Positions 1-8,901 are shown, numbered from the stretch's first letter. The stretch: DNA of 64,000 nucleotides from Roseovarius salinarum (GCF_002834145.1 NZ_PHNT01000003.1:158867-222866); one strand, 5' to 3'. Translations and numbers: made by a program. Notes: generated from the sequence alone by a model not told the origin.

Positions 1-253
1 GGACATGGAAAGCGCGACCATCGCGGCCAACGGTTTCCGCTTCCGCGTGCCCTACGGCACGTTGCTGTGCGTGTCCGACAAGCCGCTGCACGGGGAACTC
101 AAGCTGCCGGGCATGGCAAGCGATTTCTACAAGACACAGGTGGCACGCCACCTGATGATCGGGATCCGCGCGATGGAGACGTTGCGGCAGATGCCGCTTG
201 AGCGCATCCACAGCCGGAAACTGCGCAGTTTCGAGGAAACGGCGTTCCTGTGA
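1..253 (+). CDS. amn: AMP nucleosidase, C-terminal fragment
   Basis: This is the tail of a gene that begins before the window; frame 2 is open from the edge to a TGA at 251-253. The last ~83 residues match the end of AMP nucleosidase as I know the family: a stretch reading SATIAANGFRFRVPYGTLLC, then CVSDKPLHGELKLPG, and a closing HSRKLRSFEE. The enzyme splits AMP into adenine and ribose 5-phosphate in the cytoplasm and so controls AMP level. The catalytic part is mostly outside the window, so activity cannot be judged. The next gene is 130 bases away and unrelated. Confidence 0.85.
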   Translation, partial: DMESATIAANGFRFRVPYGTLLCVSDKPLHGELKLPGMASDFYKTQVARHLMIGIRAMETLRQMPLERIHSRKLRSFEETAFL

Positions 254-385
254 TGCAGCATCGGGCCGCCAAATCGCCTTAAAATGGCTTGCGTTTCGCC
301 ACTATTCGTTGTGTTGAACTGCGATATGACCTTAGGTTGGGCGAATTAAGTCCAAGGAAGCGGGACAGTGGAAGGAGACCAAGAA

Positions 386-673
386 ATGGCAAAACCGATG
401 ACCAAGACCCAGCTCGTTGCTGCACTGGCCGAGGAAATGGGCACGGACAAGAAGACGGCGAGTGGCGCGCTGGACGCCATCACGTCGGTCATCACGCGCG
501 AGGTGTCGCAGGGCGGCGCGGTGACCCTGCCGGGCGTGGGCAAGATCTATTGCCGTGAACGCCCCGAGCGCATGGTGCGCAACCCGGCCACGGGTGAACA
601 GATCCGCAAGGATGCCGACAAGGTCGTGAAGATGACGATCGCCAAGGCGCTCAAGGACAGCGTCAACGACTGA
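386..673 (+). CDS. HU/IHF-family DNA-binding protein
   Basis: A 95-residue basic protein, the usual length for HU. It has the family's N-terminal helices (TKTQLVAALAEEMGTDKKTA), the beta-arm region around VTLPGVGKIYCRERPERMVRNPATGEQI, and a C-terminal helix ending AKALKDSV. HU proteins dimerise, bend DNA and compact the nucleoid. I chose ATG 386 (MAKPMTK) rather than the in-frame GTG at 368 because GGAG lies just upstream at the right spacing. The arm carries the PATG-type tip. It sits alone between amn and an EamA permease and is closed by a strong hairpin terminator. HU versus an HU-like paralogue cannot be told apart here. Confidence 0.9.
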   Translation: MAKPMTKTQLVAALAEEMGTDKKTASGALDAITSVITREVSQGGAVTLPGVGKIYCRERPERMVRNPATGEQIRKDADKVVKMTIAKALKDSVND

Positions 674-703
674 CCGGCTTGCACATCGTGACGGTTTGAG
701 GAA

Positions 704-728
704 GGGTCGCCGCCACGGCGGCCCTTTT
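704..728 (+). terminator. Rho-independent terminator after HU gene
   Basis: GGGTCGCCG and CGGCGGCCC form a 9-bp stem (one T-G pair) around a CCA loop, followed directly by TTTT. It lies about 30 bases after the HU stop codon and before the next gene's ribosome binding site, so it should end the HU transcript. Confidence 0.75.
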
Positions 729-751
729 CATCTTTGCAGCGGGAGGCGGGC

Positions 752-1639
752 ATGGACATCCGGGCGATCGCGATGGGGCTGGCGTTCGCCGTCATGTGGT
801 CCAGCGCCTTCACCTCCGCGCGGGTGATCGTCGCCGACGCGCCGCCGCTGACGGCACTGGCGCTGCGGTTCCTGATCTCGGGCATGCTCGGTGTTCTGGT
901 CGCGCGCGCCATGGGGCAGAGCTGGCGGCTGACGCGCGGCCAGTGGCGGGCGACCGTCGTGTTCGGCGTGTGTCAGAACGCGCTCTACCTCGGCCTGAAC
1001 TTCGTCGCCATGCAGACGATCGAGGCCTCTCTGGCCGCCATCATCGCCTCGACCATGCCGTTGCTGGTGGCGCTGGCCAGCTGGCTGGTGTTCGGCGAAC
1101 GCCTTGGTCTGCTGGGGATCGGAGGGCTCGTCGCCGGGTTCACCGGGGTGGTCATCATCATGGGGGCGCGGCTTGAAGCGGGGGTGGATCCGTTCGGCCT
1201 GTCGCTTTGCATCGCGGGGGTGCTCGCCCTGACGCTGGCCACGCTGGCGGTGCGCGGGGCGACGTCGGGCGGCAATTTCCTGATGATCGTGGGCCTGCAG
1301 ATGCTGGTGGGCAGCGGCGTGCTCGCGCTGGTGGCGCTGCCCATCGAGACGGTCGATGTGACCTGGAGCTGGCAGCTGATTGCCGCCTTCACCTACACGA
1401 CGCTGGTGCCCGGGTTGGCGGCCACGCTCGTGTGGTTCCTGCTGGTCAACCGGATCGGGGCCACGCGGGCGGCGACGTTCCACTTCCTCAACCCGTTCCT
1501 CGGGGTGGCGATCGCCGCTCTTGTGCTCAGCGAGGCGCTGGGCGCCGGCGACCTGCTTGGCGTGATCGTCATCATGGGCGGCATCCTGGCGGTGCAGATG
1601 TCGCGCCAGCGCTCGGCGCCGGCGCGACCTCGGGCCTGA
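752..1639 (+). CDS. EamA-family (DMT) transporter
   Basis: A 295-residue, very hydrophobic protein with about ten membrane segments in two repeats of five, the layout of drug/metabolite (EamA, RhaT-like) permeases. Signature stretches are FAVMWSSAFTSARVIV in helix 1, LRFLISG in helix 2, and FLNPFLGVAIAALVLSE near the end of repeat two. It sits in the inner membrane and probably exports or imports a small metabolite; the substrate cannot be read from sequence. ATG 752 is preferred to the upstream TTG 734 because GGGAGG lies 5 bases before it. It ends convergently, 9 bases from the next gene. Confidence 0.85.
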   Translation: MDIRAIAMGLAFAVMWSSAFTSARVIVADAPPLTALALRFLISGMLGVLVARAMGQSWRLTRGQWRATVVFGVCQNALYLGLNFVAMQTIEASLAAIIASTMPLLVALASWLVFGERLGLLGIGGLVAGFTGVVIIMGARLEAGVDPFGLSLCIAGVLALTLATLAVRGATSGGNFLMIVGLQMLVGSGVLALVALPIETVDVTWSWQLIAAFTYTTLVPGLAATLVWFLLVNRIGATRAATFHFLNPFLGVAIAALVLSEALGAGDLLGVIVIMGGILAVQMSRQRSAPARPRA

Positions 1640-1648
1640 GCGGGCGGG

Positions 1649-2632
1649 TCAGGACGCCGGCTGCCCCTCGGGGGCCGATGACCGGCCGCCGGCCCAGTTC
1701 ACCGCGCGCTGGCCGAGTTCCCTGAACTTCGACGACACGCTGTCGAGCTTGGCGGTCCAGTCCGGATCGGGTGTCTGGCCGTCCGTGACGCGGAAATAGG
1801 CCTGGAGCAGGCACGCCAGCGCGAAGGGCTCCAGCACGGCCGCCTTCACCGCCCAGGCGAACAGGATGGCGAAAACGAAACCGCCCGCCGACCATGCACC
1901 GGGGATCAGGTAGACGATGGCGCCCGCGGGGGCCAGCATCACGAGGAACACGAGGAATGCCAGGACATAGGTCACCAGCGTGATGACCGCGGCATTTCCC
2001 AGCATCGCCTTCGCGTTCTGTCCGTAAAGAACCAGCGCGTCGCGCGCCCCGCTCCACGGGTTCTCGGCCTCGCTGCGTATGAGGTGGGCAAGGATCACCT
2101 CGTCCACCAGGCCCACGGCCACCCGCAGGAAGGCGCGGACCACGCGCATCAGCCCGTCCAGCGCCGGGATCGGCAGCAGAGAGGCGATGCCCTCGACCAG
2201 TCCGGTGATGGCGCGGACCACGCCCTTGACCAACTGGTCGAGGCCGAAAAGCACGTTGGCCTGACCGAAACGCTCCTTCACGACGGCCTGCGCATGGCCG
2301 ATCTGGCCGCGCCCCTCGGGCAACTCGCGGCCGTCGATGTATTCGATCATCACCGCGATATGGCCGGCCTTGACCATGTAGAGGATGTATTCGCGCAGGA
2401 AGTACAGCACCGCCGCCGTCGCGCCGAAACCGATTCCGCCACCCCAGAAGGTTGTCGTTGCCTGGAAATCGGCATCGCCCATCGCACCGATGCCCCAGCC
2501 GATCCCCGCGCCCGCCCCGGTGACCAGCACATAGGCGACCGCGATGCCGAAATAGACCAGCATCCGGAACACCAGGAACGGCGCCGTGCGCCGAAGGATG
2601 GTAAGGGACTTGCCGAAGGAAAAATCCGTCAT
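1649..2632 (-). CDS. conserved membrane protein, function unknown
   Basis: I do not recognise a named family with certainty. The 327-residue product has paired hydrophobic stretches near the N-terminus (FLVFRMLVYFGIAVAYVLV and a Gly-rich GIGWGIGAMGD region, then ATAAVLYFLREYILYMV), an amphipathic middle with a LLPIPALDGLMRVVRAF segment, and two to three more membrane spans around residues 215-275. The tail is polar. The first part slightly recalls EI24-like membrane proteins, but that is only an impression. It is divergent from gpmI across 182 bases; those bases hold a 7-bp inverted repeat (CCTGACG at 2774 / CGTCAGG at 2797) just before the gpmI ribosome binding site. Confidence 0.7.
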   Translation of the reverse strand: MTDFSFGKSLTILRRTAPFLVFRMLVYFGIAVAYVLVTGAGAGIGWGIGAMGDADFQATTTFWGGGIGFGATAAVLYFLREYILYMVKAGHIAVMIEYIDGRELPEGRGQIGHAQAVVKERFGQANVLFGLDQLVKGVVRAITGLVEGIASLLPIPALDGLMRVVRAFLRVAVGLVDEVILAHLIRSEAENPWSGARDALVLYGQNAKAMLGNAAVITLVTYVLAFLVFLVMLAPAGAIVYLIPGAWSAGGFVFAILFAWAVKAAVLEPFALACLLQAYFRVTDGQTPDPDWTAKLDSVSSKFRELGQRAVNWAGGRSSAPEGQPAS

Positions 2633-2814
2633 GGGAAAACCCGCCCTGTTGCATGTCTGGGCGGCATCGTGCCGCAGGCACGACCGGATGAAAAGGTGCT
2701 TCCCGCGCCGCCTGCGTCATGCGCCGGGTCCTCGCGTTGGGGCCGTGCCGGCAAAGTCGCTTCACCCCGCCCGCCTGACGCGTTAGATACGCCGCACGTC
2801 AGGCAGGAGAGAAC

Positions 2815-4332
2815 ATGAGCACACCCAAACCCGTCGTCCTGTGCATCCTTGATGGCTGGGGGCTGTCGGAGGACACGCAGGCCAACGCGCCGGCGCTGGC
2901 GGACACGCCCAACTTCGACCGGCTGATGGCGCAGTGCCCGCACGCCACGTTGACGACGCACGGTCCCGATGTGGGGCTGCCCACGGGGCAAATGGGCAAC
3001 TCCGAGGTGGGACACACCAACATCGGTGCGGGCCGGGTTGTGGCCATGGACCTCGGCCAGATCGACCTTGCGATCGAGGACGGCAGCTTTTTCGAATCCG
3101 GGGCGCTGACGCGCTTCATCGCCCGGTTGCGGGACACGGGCGGGACGGCGCACCTGATGGGCGTGATCTCGGACGGCGGGGTGCACGGGCATATCCGGCA
3201 TGTCCGGGCCGCCGCCCGCGCGATCGCGGACGCCGGTGTGCCGGTCGTCGTTCACGCGGTGACGGATGGCCGCGACGTGGCGCCGAAATCGGCTATCAGG
3301 TTCATCGCGTCATTGGCCGAGGGTCTGCCGGACGGCGCGCGCATCGGCACGGTCACGGGCCGCTATTTCGCGATGGACCGCGACAACCGCTGGGACAGGG
3401 TGCAGGAAGCCTATTCCGCGATGATTCGCGGCCAGGGCCAGCACGCCGCGTCGGCCGAGGCGGCGGTGCGCAATGCCTATCACCGGTCAGAGACCGACGA
3501 GTTCATCACTGCCACGGTCGTCGGCGACTACGCGGGGGCGTCGGATGGCGACGGGTTCTTCTGCCTGAACTTCCGCGCTGACCGTGCGCGCGAGATCCTG
3601 CGCGCGGTGGCGGAGCCGGATTTCGACGCCTTCGATGTCGCGGGGCGCCCTGACTGGGCCGCGCTTCTGGGCATGGTGGAATACTCCGAGTCGCACAACG
3701 CGTGGCTGGAGACCGTCTTTCCCCCGCGCGAGCTCCGCAACACGCTCAGCGAATGGGTGGCCGGCCAGGGGCGCAGCCAGTACCATGTCGCCGAGACGGA
3801 AAAATACCCGCATGTCACCTTCTTCCTTGCCGGTGGCAAGGAAGCCCCCGAGAAAGGGGAGGATCGTTACATGGCGCCCTCGCCCAGGGTGGCCACCTAT
3901 GACCTGCAGCCCGAGATGTCGGCGGACGAGGTTACCGACCACCTGGTCGAAGCGATCGCATCGGGTTACGACCTGATCGTCGTGAACTATGCCAACCCCG
4001 ACATGGTCGGCCACACCGGTGACCTTGAGGCGGCAAAGGCGGCCTGCGAAGCGGTCGATTCCGGGCTGGGCCGCGCCCTGGGCGCACTGGATCGCGCAGG
4101 CGGTGCCATGATCGTCACAGCCGATCATGGCAACTGCGAAGTCATGGTCGACCCGGACACCGGCGGGCCGCACACCGCGCATACGCTCAACCCGGTGCCG
4201 GTGATCCTGGTGGGCGGGCCCGAGGGCGCGCGGCTGCGCGATGGGCGGCTGGCCGACCTGGCGCCGACTCTGCTGGCGCTGATGAACCTGCCGGTGCCTG
4301 ACGAGATGACCGGCGAGTGCCTGATCGCATGA
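2815..4332 (+). CDS. gpmI: 2,3-bisphosphoglycerate-independent phosphoglycerate mutase
   Basis: 505 residues, the standard length for iPGM. The enzyme interconverts 3- and 2-phosphoglycerate in glycolysis/gluconeogenesis using two Mn ions and a phosphoserine. The N-terminal metal site CILDGWG (Asp13) and the nucleophile motif MGNSEVGHTNIGAGR (Ser63) are intact, as are VTDGRD, GRYFAMDRD, FRADR and the C-terminal TADHGN and PHTAHT metal motifs. AGGAGAG precedes ATG 2815 at good spacing. The stop overlaps the next start as ATGA, so it is translationally coupled to the EnvC-like gene, then ctpA: a metabolic gene heading a cell-wall operon. Confidence 0.97.
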   Translation: MSTPKPVVLCILDGWGLSEDTQANAPALADTPNFDRLMAQCPHATLTTHGPDVGLPTGQMGNSEVGHTNIGAGRVVAMDLGQIDLAIEDGSFFESGALTRFIARLRDTGGTAHLMGVISDGGVHGHIRHVRAAARAIADAGVPVVVHAVTDGRDVAPKSAIRFIASLAEGLPDGARIGTVTGRYFAMDRDNRWDRVQEAYSAMIRGQGQHAASAEAAVRNAYHRSETDEFITATVVGDYAGASDGDGFFCLNFRADRAREILRAVAEPDFDAFDVAGRPDWAALLGMVEYSESHNAWLETVFPPRELRNTLSEWVAGQGRSQYHVAETEKYPHVTFFLAGGKEAPEKGEDRYMAPSPRVATYDLQPEMSADEVTDHLVEAIASGYDLIVVNYANPDMVGHTGDLEAAKAACEAVDSGLGRALGALDRAGGAMIVTADHGNCEVMVDPDTGGPHTAHTLNPVPVILVGGPEGARLRDGRLADLAPTLLALMNLPVPDEMTGECLIA

Positions 4333-5459
4333 GGTGGGCGGCGCTGGCCATAACGCTTGCCTGCGCCGCGCCCGCCGCTGCACAGTCCGACCCGGCCGAG
4401 GCCGCCCGCGCCGCCGCCCGCCAGCTCGACGACGCGAGCGCGGCGCTCGAGGACGCCCGCGGCGCCCGCAACCGCGTAAAGGCGTTGACCCGAACCGTGC
4501 GCGCCTTCGAAACCGGTCTCCAGGCCATGCGCGAAGGGCTGCGCCGGGCCGCGATCCGCGAAGAGGGGCTGCGCCGCGACCTGCGTGCGCGCGAAGACGA
4601 GATCGCGCGCCTCCTAGGCGTGCTTCAGACCATGAGCCGCGCGCCCGCGCCGGTTCTGCTGCTGCACCCTGACGGCCCGGTCGGCACGGCGCGGTCGGGC
4701 ATGATTCTGGCCGAGGTGACACCGGCGCTGAATGCGCGGGCGGACACGCTGCGCGAGACGCTCGATGAACTCGCCGTGCTGCGCGCGCTGCAACAGAACG
4801 CCTCCGATCAGTTGCGCGACGGGCTGACGCAGGTGCAGGAGGCCCGCGCCGCGCTGAGCCAGGCCATCGCCGACCGCGAGGACCTGCCGCGCCGTTTCAC
4901 GGCCGATCCGGTCAGGACGGCGCTGTTGATCGCCGGCAGCGAAACGCTCGAGGGGTTCGCCAGCGGCCTGAGCCAGATCGCGGTGAACGAGGCGCCCGGC
5001 AGCCTTCCGGATATCTCCAAACGAAGGGGAGAACTGCCGATGCCGGTGCAGGGCCGGGTGCTGCACCGTGCCGGAGAGGCCGATGCCGCGGGCATTCGCC
5101 GTCCCGGCATCGTGGTGGCGACGCGGCCCCGCGCGCTGGTGACCACGCCGGCGGCGGCGACCGTCCGCTACCGCGGACCCTTGCTGGACTACGGCAATGT
5201 GATCATCCTCGAGCCGCAGGCCGGTCTGTTGTTCGTATTCGCCGGTCTCGACGAGGTTTACGGCAACACGGGCGAGGTTCTGCCCGGGGGGAGCCCGGTG
5301 GGGCTGATGGGCGGGCAATCCCCGTCCGGGGATGCGATTGTGTCGGAGGCTCCGCAAGCTACGGGTGCGGAGCGGAGCCAAACACTCTATATAGAGGTCA
5401 GAGAAGACAACAGCCCCGTCGATCCCGGCGACTGGTTCAAGACAGACAAGGATGACTGA
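4329..5459 (+). CDS. EnvC-like murein hydrolase activator (degenerate M23)
   Basis: 376 residues: signal peptide (RWAALAITLACAAPAAAQ), a long Ala/Arg/Glu-rich coiled coil at about 25-190, then a C-terminal LytM-like domain. This is the layout of EnvC/NlpD-type proteins, which sit in the periplasm and switch on amidases during septum splitting. The zinc ligands of real M23 peptidases appear lost: the usual HxGID region reads RRPGIVV, the YxHL region reads LLFVFAGL, and the LHFE region reads LYIEVRED. So it probably activates rather than cuts. ATG 4329 gives a clean signal peptide and ATGA overlap with gpmI; ctpA follows 3 bases after the stop. Confidence 0.85.
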   Translation: MRWAALAITLACAAPAAAQSDPAEAARAAARQLDDASAALEDARGARNRVKALTRTVRAFETGLQAMREGLRRAAIREEGLRRDLRAREDEIARLLGVLQTMSRAPAPVLLLHPDGPVGTARSGMILAEVTPALNARADTLRETLDELAVLRALQQNASDQLRDGLTQVQEARAALSQAIADREDLPRRFTADPVRTALLIAGSETLEGFASGLSQIAVNEAPGSLPDISKRRGELPMPVQGRVLHRAGEADAAGIRRPGIVVATRPRALVTTPAAATVRYRGPLLDYGNVIILEPQAGLLFVFAGLDEVYGNTGEVLPGGSPVGLMGGQSPSGDAIVSEAPQATGAERSQTLYIEVREDNSPVDPGDWFKTDKDD

Positions 5460-5462
5460 GCG

Positions 5463-6803
5463 ATGAAGAAATTCCTGATGGCCGCTGCTGCCGGCATTCT
5501 GGGCGGCGTGATCGTGACCACGCAGGTCGCCGCACCGCTGCTGGCGCAGGAAGCGGCCAAGAAGACGAACGTCTACGAACAGCTCGACCTGTTCGGAGAC
5601 ATATTCGAGCGCATCCGCGCGCAATACGTCGAGGAAGTCGACGAGGCCGAGCTGATCGAGTCTGCCATCGACGGCATGCTCAGTTCGCTCGATCCGCATT
5701 CGAGCTACCTGTCGCCCGACGACGCGGCCGACATGCGTGTCCAGACCCGCGGCGAGTTCGGCGGACTGGGAATCGAGGTCACGCAGGAGGACGGTTTCGT
5801 GAAGGTCGTCTCGCCGATCGACGGCACGCCAGCCGACGAGGCCGGGATCGAATCGGGCGACTTCATCACCCACGTTGACGGTGAAAGCGTGCTGGGCCTG
5901 ACCCTGGACGAGGCTGTGGACCTGATGCGCGGCCCGGTGGGCTCGGAAATCATCATCACCGTGGTGCGCGAGGGCGAGGATGAACCCTTCGACGTCTCGA
6001 TCGTGCGCGACACGATCACGCTGACCGCCGTGCGCGCGCGCACCGAACGCGACGCGGTCGTGCTGCGCGTGACCACCTTCAACGACCAGACCTATGACAA
6101 CCTTGAAAGCGGGCTGGAGGAACAGGTCGAATCCGCCGGCGGGATGGAGAACGTCTCGGGCATCGTGCTGGACCTGCGCAACAACCCCGGCGGGCTGTTG
6201 ACGCAGGCGATCAAGGTGGCCGATGCGTTCCTCGAGAAGGGCGAGATCGTCAGCACGCGCGGCCGTGACCCCGAAGACAGCGACCGCTTCAACGCCAGCG
6301 AGGGTGACCTGACCAACGGCAAGCCGATGGTGGTGCTCATCAACGGCGGCTCGGCCAGCGCCTCGGAAATCGTTGCCGGCGCCCTGCAGGATCACCGCCG
6401 CGCGATCATCGTCGGCACCAAGAGCTTCGGCAAGGGGTCGGTCCAGACGGTGATGCCGCTGCGCGGCGAGGCGGCGATGCGGTTGACCACCTCGCGCTAC
6501 TACACGCCGTCGGGACGGTCGATCCAGGCGCTGGGCATCTCGCCCGATATCGTGGTCGAACAGCCCCGCCGCAGCGCCGAGGCCGAGACCGAGGAGGATG
6601 AGGGCAACGGTCCCCGCACCCGCTCCGAGGCCGACCTGCGCGGCCGGCTCGACAACGAGAGCCTGACAGAGGACCAGAAGCGCCAGATCGAGGAAGATCG
6701 CGCGCAGGCCGAAGCCGCCGCCAAGCTGCGCGAGGAGGACTATCAACTCGCCTATGCCGTCGATGTTCTCAAGGGGCTGACGGCGCTCGGCCAGGTCCGC
6801 TGA
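5463..6803 (+). CDS. ctpA: S41 family carboxy-terminal processing protease
   Basis: 446 residues with an N-terminal export signal, a PDZ domain (about 95-170, containing GGLGIEV and SGDFITHVDG) and the S41 core. The catalytic pair is visible as Ser299 in GGSASASE and Lys324 in SFGKGSVQ, 25 apart as in the family; LDLRNNPGG is the conserved strand before them. CtpA enzymes trim or degrade periplasmic proteins, often peptidoglycan hydrolases or their partners. Its coupling to an EnvC-like activator fits a role in cell-wall turnover. The C-terminal tail is acidic and charged (about 375-430). A strong terminator follows, ending the three-gene operon. Confidence 0.95.
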   Translation: MKKFLMAAAAGILGGVIVTTQVAAPLLAQEAAKKTNVYEQLDLFGDIFERIRAQYVEEVDEAELIESAIDGMLSSLDPHSSYLSPDDAADMRVQTRGEFGGLGIEVTQEDGFVKVVSPIDGTPADEAGIESGDFITHVDGESVLGLTLDEAVDLMRGPVGSEIIITVVREGEDEPFDVSIVRDTITLTAVRARTERDAVVLRVTTFNDQTYDNLESGLEEQVESAGGMENVSGIVLDLRNNPGGLLTQAIKVADAFLEKGEIVSTRGRDPEDSDRFNASEGDLTNGKPMVVLINGGSASASEIVAGALQDHRRAIIVGTKSFGKGSVQTVMPLRGEAAMRLTTSRYYTPSGRSIQALGISPDIVVEQPRRSAEAETEEDEGNGPRTRSEADLRGRLDNESLTEDQKRQIEEDRAQAEAAAKLREEDYQLAYAVDVLKGLTALGQVR

Positions 6804-6824
6804 CCCGCCCCGCTTTCGGAAGAC

Positions 6825-6853
6825 AGGCCCCGGCGGCATCGCCGGGGCCTTTT
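6825..6853 (+). terminator. Rho-independent terminator after ctpA
   Basis: AGGCCCCGGC (6825-6834) and GCCGGGGCCT (6841-6850) form a perfect 10-bp stem with a 6-base loop, running into TTTT. It ends the gpmI-envC-ctpA operon and insulates the tpa promoter that starts about 15 bases later. Confidence 0.85.
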
Positions 6854-6865
6854 CACATCGGGGGA

Positions 6866-6926
6866 CTGGTCATACGCAATGCATCGGTCTGGCCCTATCG
6901 CGGCGCGGGCGATCTGCGGTCATAAT
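6866..6926 (+). promoter_or_regulatory. tpa promoter with TauR direct-repeat operator
   Basis: Two direct repeats, CTGGTCATA at 6866 and CTGGCCCTAT at 6889, start 23 bases apart. The same pair, with the same 14 unrelated bases between the matching blocks, occurs before xsc (10411/10434). They resemble the CTGGAC-type repeats I recall for TauR of Rhodobacter capsulatus. The second repeat lies where a -35 would be; CATAAT at 6921-6926 is a good -10, 22 bases after it. This is the geometry expected for activation by a MocR regulator. No binding evidence is available here. Confidence 0.75.
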
Positions 6927-7000
6927 GCAGGTGAAGCGGCCCCGTGCGGCCGGTAGAGGATCCCGTCCGGCAGGCCGGGCGCAACGGAAAGGGCGGAGCC

Positions 7001-8383
7001 ATGGATGGCAGGTTGTCCAACGATATCGAGAAGGTGGTCGAGGCCGACCGTGCCCACGTCTGGCACCACCTGATCCAGCACAAGCCCTTCGAGACGGGCG
7101 AGCCGCGCGTGATCGTGGAGGGGCGCGGCATGCGCGTCTGGGATCAGACCGGCAAGGAGCATATCGATGCCGTCTCGGGCGGGGTCTGGACGGTCAACGT
7201 CGGCTATGGCCGGGAACGTATCGCCAACGCGGTGCGCGACCAGCTGGTGCAGCTGAACTATTTCGCGGGCGCCGCCGGCTCGGTCCCCGGCGCCCTGTTC
7301 GCCGAGAAGCTGACCTCGAAGATGCCGGGGCTGAGCCGGGTCTACTACACCAATTCCGGGTCCGAGGCGAACGAGAAGGCGTTCAAGATGGTGCGCCAGA
7401 TCGCCGAGAAGCACCACGGCGGACGCAAGCACAAGATCCTTTATCGCGAGCGCGACTACCACGGCACCACGATCACCTGCCTGTCCGCCGGCGGCCAGGA
7501 CGAGCGCAATGCGCAATACGGCCCCTTCACGCCGGGATTCGTCCGGGTGCCGCATTGCCTGGAATACCGCGCCCAGTGGGACCTGTCGGGTGAGGACTAC
7601 GGCCGCGCCGCCGCCGACGCCATCGAGGAGGTGATCCTGGCCGAGGGGCCGGACACCGTCGGTGCGCTTTGCCTCGAACCGGTGACCGCGGGGGGCGGCG
7701 TCATCCCGCCGCCGCCCGGCTACTGGCCGCGGGTGCAGGAAATCTGCCGCAAGTACGACATCCTGCTGCACATCGACGAGGTCGTCTGCGGCGTGGGCCG
7801 CACCGGCACCTGGTTCGGCTACCAGCAATACGGCGTGGAGCCGGACATCGTGACCATGGCCAAGGGGGTCGCCTCGGGTTATGCGGCCATCGCCTGCTGC
7901 GTGACCACGGAGGCGGTCTTCGAGATGTTCAAGGAGGATGCGACCGATCCGCTGGACTATTTCCGCGACATCTCGACCTTCGGGGGCTGCACCGCCGGGC
8001 CGGCCGCCGCGCTGGAGAACATGGCGATCATCGAGGAAGAGGGCCTTCTGGACAACACGACCGAGATGGGCGCCTACATGCTGGACCGGCTGGGCGAGCT
8101 GAAGGAGCGGCACGCGGTGGTGGGCGACGTGCGCGGCAAGGGGCTGTTCCTGGGCGTGGAGCTCGTGGCCGATCGTGCCAGCAAGGACCCCGTCGACGAG
8201 ACGCAGGCACAGGCCGTCGTGGGCGAATGCAACAAGCAAGGGGTCATCATCGGGATGACGAACCGTTCGATCCCCGGCTTCAACAACACGCTGTGCTATT
8301 CGCCCGCCCTGATCGCGACGCGCGACGACATCGACCGGATCGTCGAAGCGACGGACATGGCGTTGACGCGCGTTTTCGCGTGA
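7001..8383 (+). CDS. tpa: taurine:pyruvate aminotransferase
   Basis: 460 residues, class-III PLP aminotransferase. It has the fold motifs YYTNSGSEANEKA, RDYHGTT, the cofactor Asp in LLHIDEVVCGVGRTG (Asp259) and the PLP lysine in TMAKGVASGY (Lys288). Tpa moves the amino group of taurine to pyruvate, giving sulfoacetaldehyde and alanine. The assignment to taurine rather than another omega-amino acid rests on the neighbours tauR and xsc. ATG 7001 (MDGRLSNDIE) is chosen over 6944 because GGCGGAG lies before it and the homologues begin this way. It has its own regulated promoter and is closed by a strong terminator. Confidence 0.93.
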   Translation: MDGRLSNDIEKVVEADRAHVWHHLIQHKPFETGEPRVIVEGRGMRVWDQTGKEHIDAVSGGVWTVNVGYGRERIANAVRDQLVQLNYFAGAAGSVPGALFAEKLTSKMPGLSRVYYTNSGSEANEKAFKMVRQIAEKHHGGRKHKILYRERDYHGTTITCLSAGGQDERNAQYGPFTPGFVRVPHCLEYRAQWDLSGEDYGRAAADAIEEVILAEGPDTVGALCLEPVTAGGGVIPPPPGYWPRVQEICRKYDILLHIDEVVCGVGRTGTWFGYQQYGVEPDIVTMAKGVASGYAAIACCVTTEAVFEMFKEDATDPLDYFRDISTFGGCTAGPAAALENMAIIEEEGLLDNTTEMGAYMLDRLGELKERHAVVGDVRGKGLFLGVELVADRASKDPVDETQAQAVVGECNKQGVIIGMTNRSIPGFNNTLCYSPALIATRDDIDRIVEATDMALTRVFA

Positions 8384-8427
8384 ACCGGCGCCGCGCTCAG
8401 AGCGGCGTCCGAAACACTCCCAGACCT

Positions 8428-8458
8428 GGCCCGGCCTTTTCCTGGCCGGGCCGTTTTT
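8428..8458 (+). terminator. Rho-independent terminator after tpa
   Basis: GGCCCGGCC (8428-8436) pairs with GGCCGGGCC (8444-8452) around a 7-base loop and is followed by GTTTTT. It lies between the convergent tpa and monooxygenase-like genes and has a T-run only for the plus strand. Confidence 0.85.
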
Positions 8459-8474
8459 CCCGGTCGGGTTCCCG

Positions 8475-8822
8475 TCATTCGCCGTGCGCCGCGCGGCTGT
8501 CTTCGGGCGCCTCCGCGCGCTCGGTCATGCCGTAGTCGCGCATCACGTGCGCGACACGCAGCCGGTAGTCGGCGAACAGCGCGTCACGGCCCTTGGCCTG
8601 CGCGCTGCGGTGTTCAGCCAGTTGGCGCCAGGCCCGCAGCGCGGCCTCGTCGCGCCAGAACGAGATCGAGAGGATCCTCGACGGGTCCGTCAGGCTCTGG
8701 AACCGCTCGACCGAGATGAAGCCGTCGATCCCCTCGGCCAACGGGCGCATCTCCGCGGCAAGGTCGAAATAGGCTTGCTGGCATCCGTCCTTCGGCACGA
8801 CCTCGAAAATCACGGCGATCAT
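8475..8822 (-). CDS. antibiotic biosynthesis monooxygenase (ABM) domain protein
   Basis: 115 residues that fit a single ABM ferredoxin-like domain: strand MIAVIFEVVP, then a helix with DLAAEMRPLAEGIDGFISVERFQS, then RILSISFWRDEAALRAWR, the pattern seen in small dimeric YdhR/ABM proteins. Some members are cofactor-free oxygenases or haem degraders; others have no known reaction, so no substrate is proposed. ATG 8822 has GGGAGG upstream; longer in-frame starts give an Arg/Cys-rich leader unlike the family. It is divergent from tauR, and the shared 125 bases hold a TauR-like repeat pair reading in this gene's direction, so it may belong to the taurine regulon. Confidence 0.8.
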   Translation of the reverse strand: MIAVIFEVVPKDGCQQAYFDLAAEMRPLAEGIDGFISVERFQSLTDPSRILSISFWRDEAALRAWRQLAEHRSAQAKGRDALFADYRLRVAHVMRDYGMTERAEAPEDSRAAHGE

Positions 8823-8901
8823 GGCATCCTCCCATCGCGTTTTCCGGCAACATCGGCCCGTTGGCCGACGGGCGCAAGCCATCACGTCCGCGGCGGCGGG
8901 T

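Noticed and set aside
2774..2803. CCTGACG/CGTCAGG inverted repeat as gpmI operator
   Set aside because: Only 7-bp arms, placed next to the ribosome site; could be chance in GC-rich sequence, so recorded in the neighbouring gene entry only.
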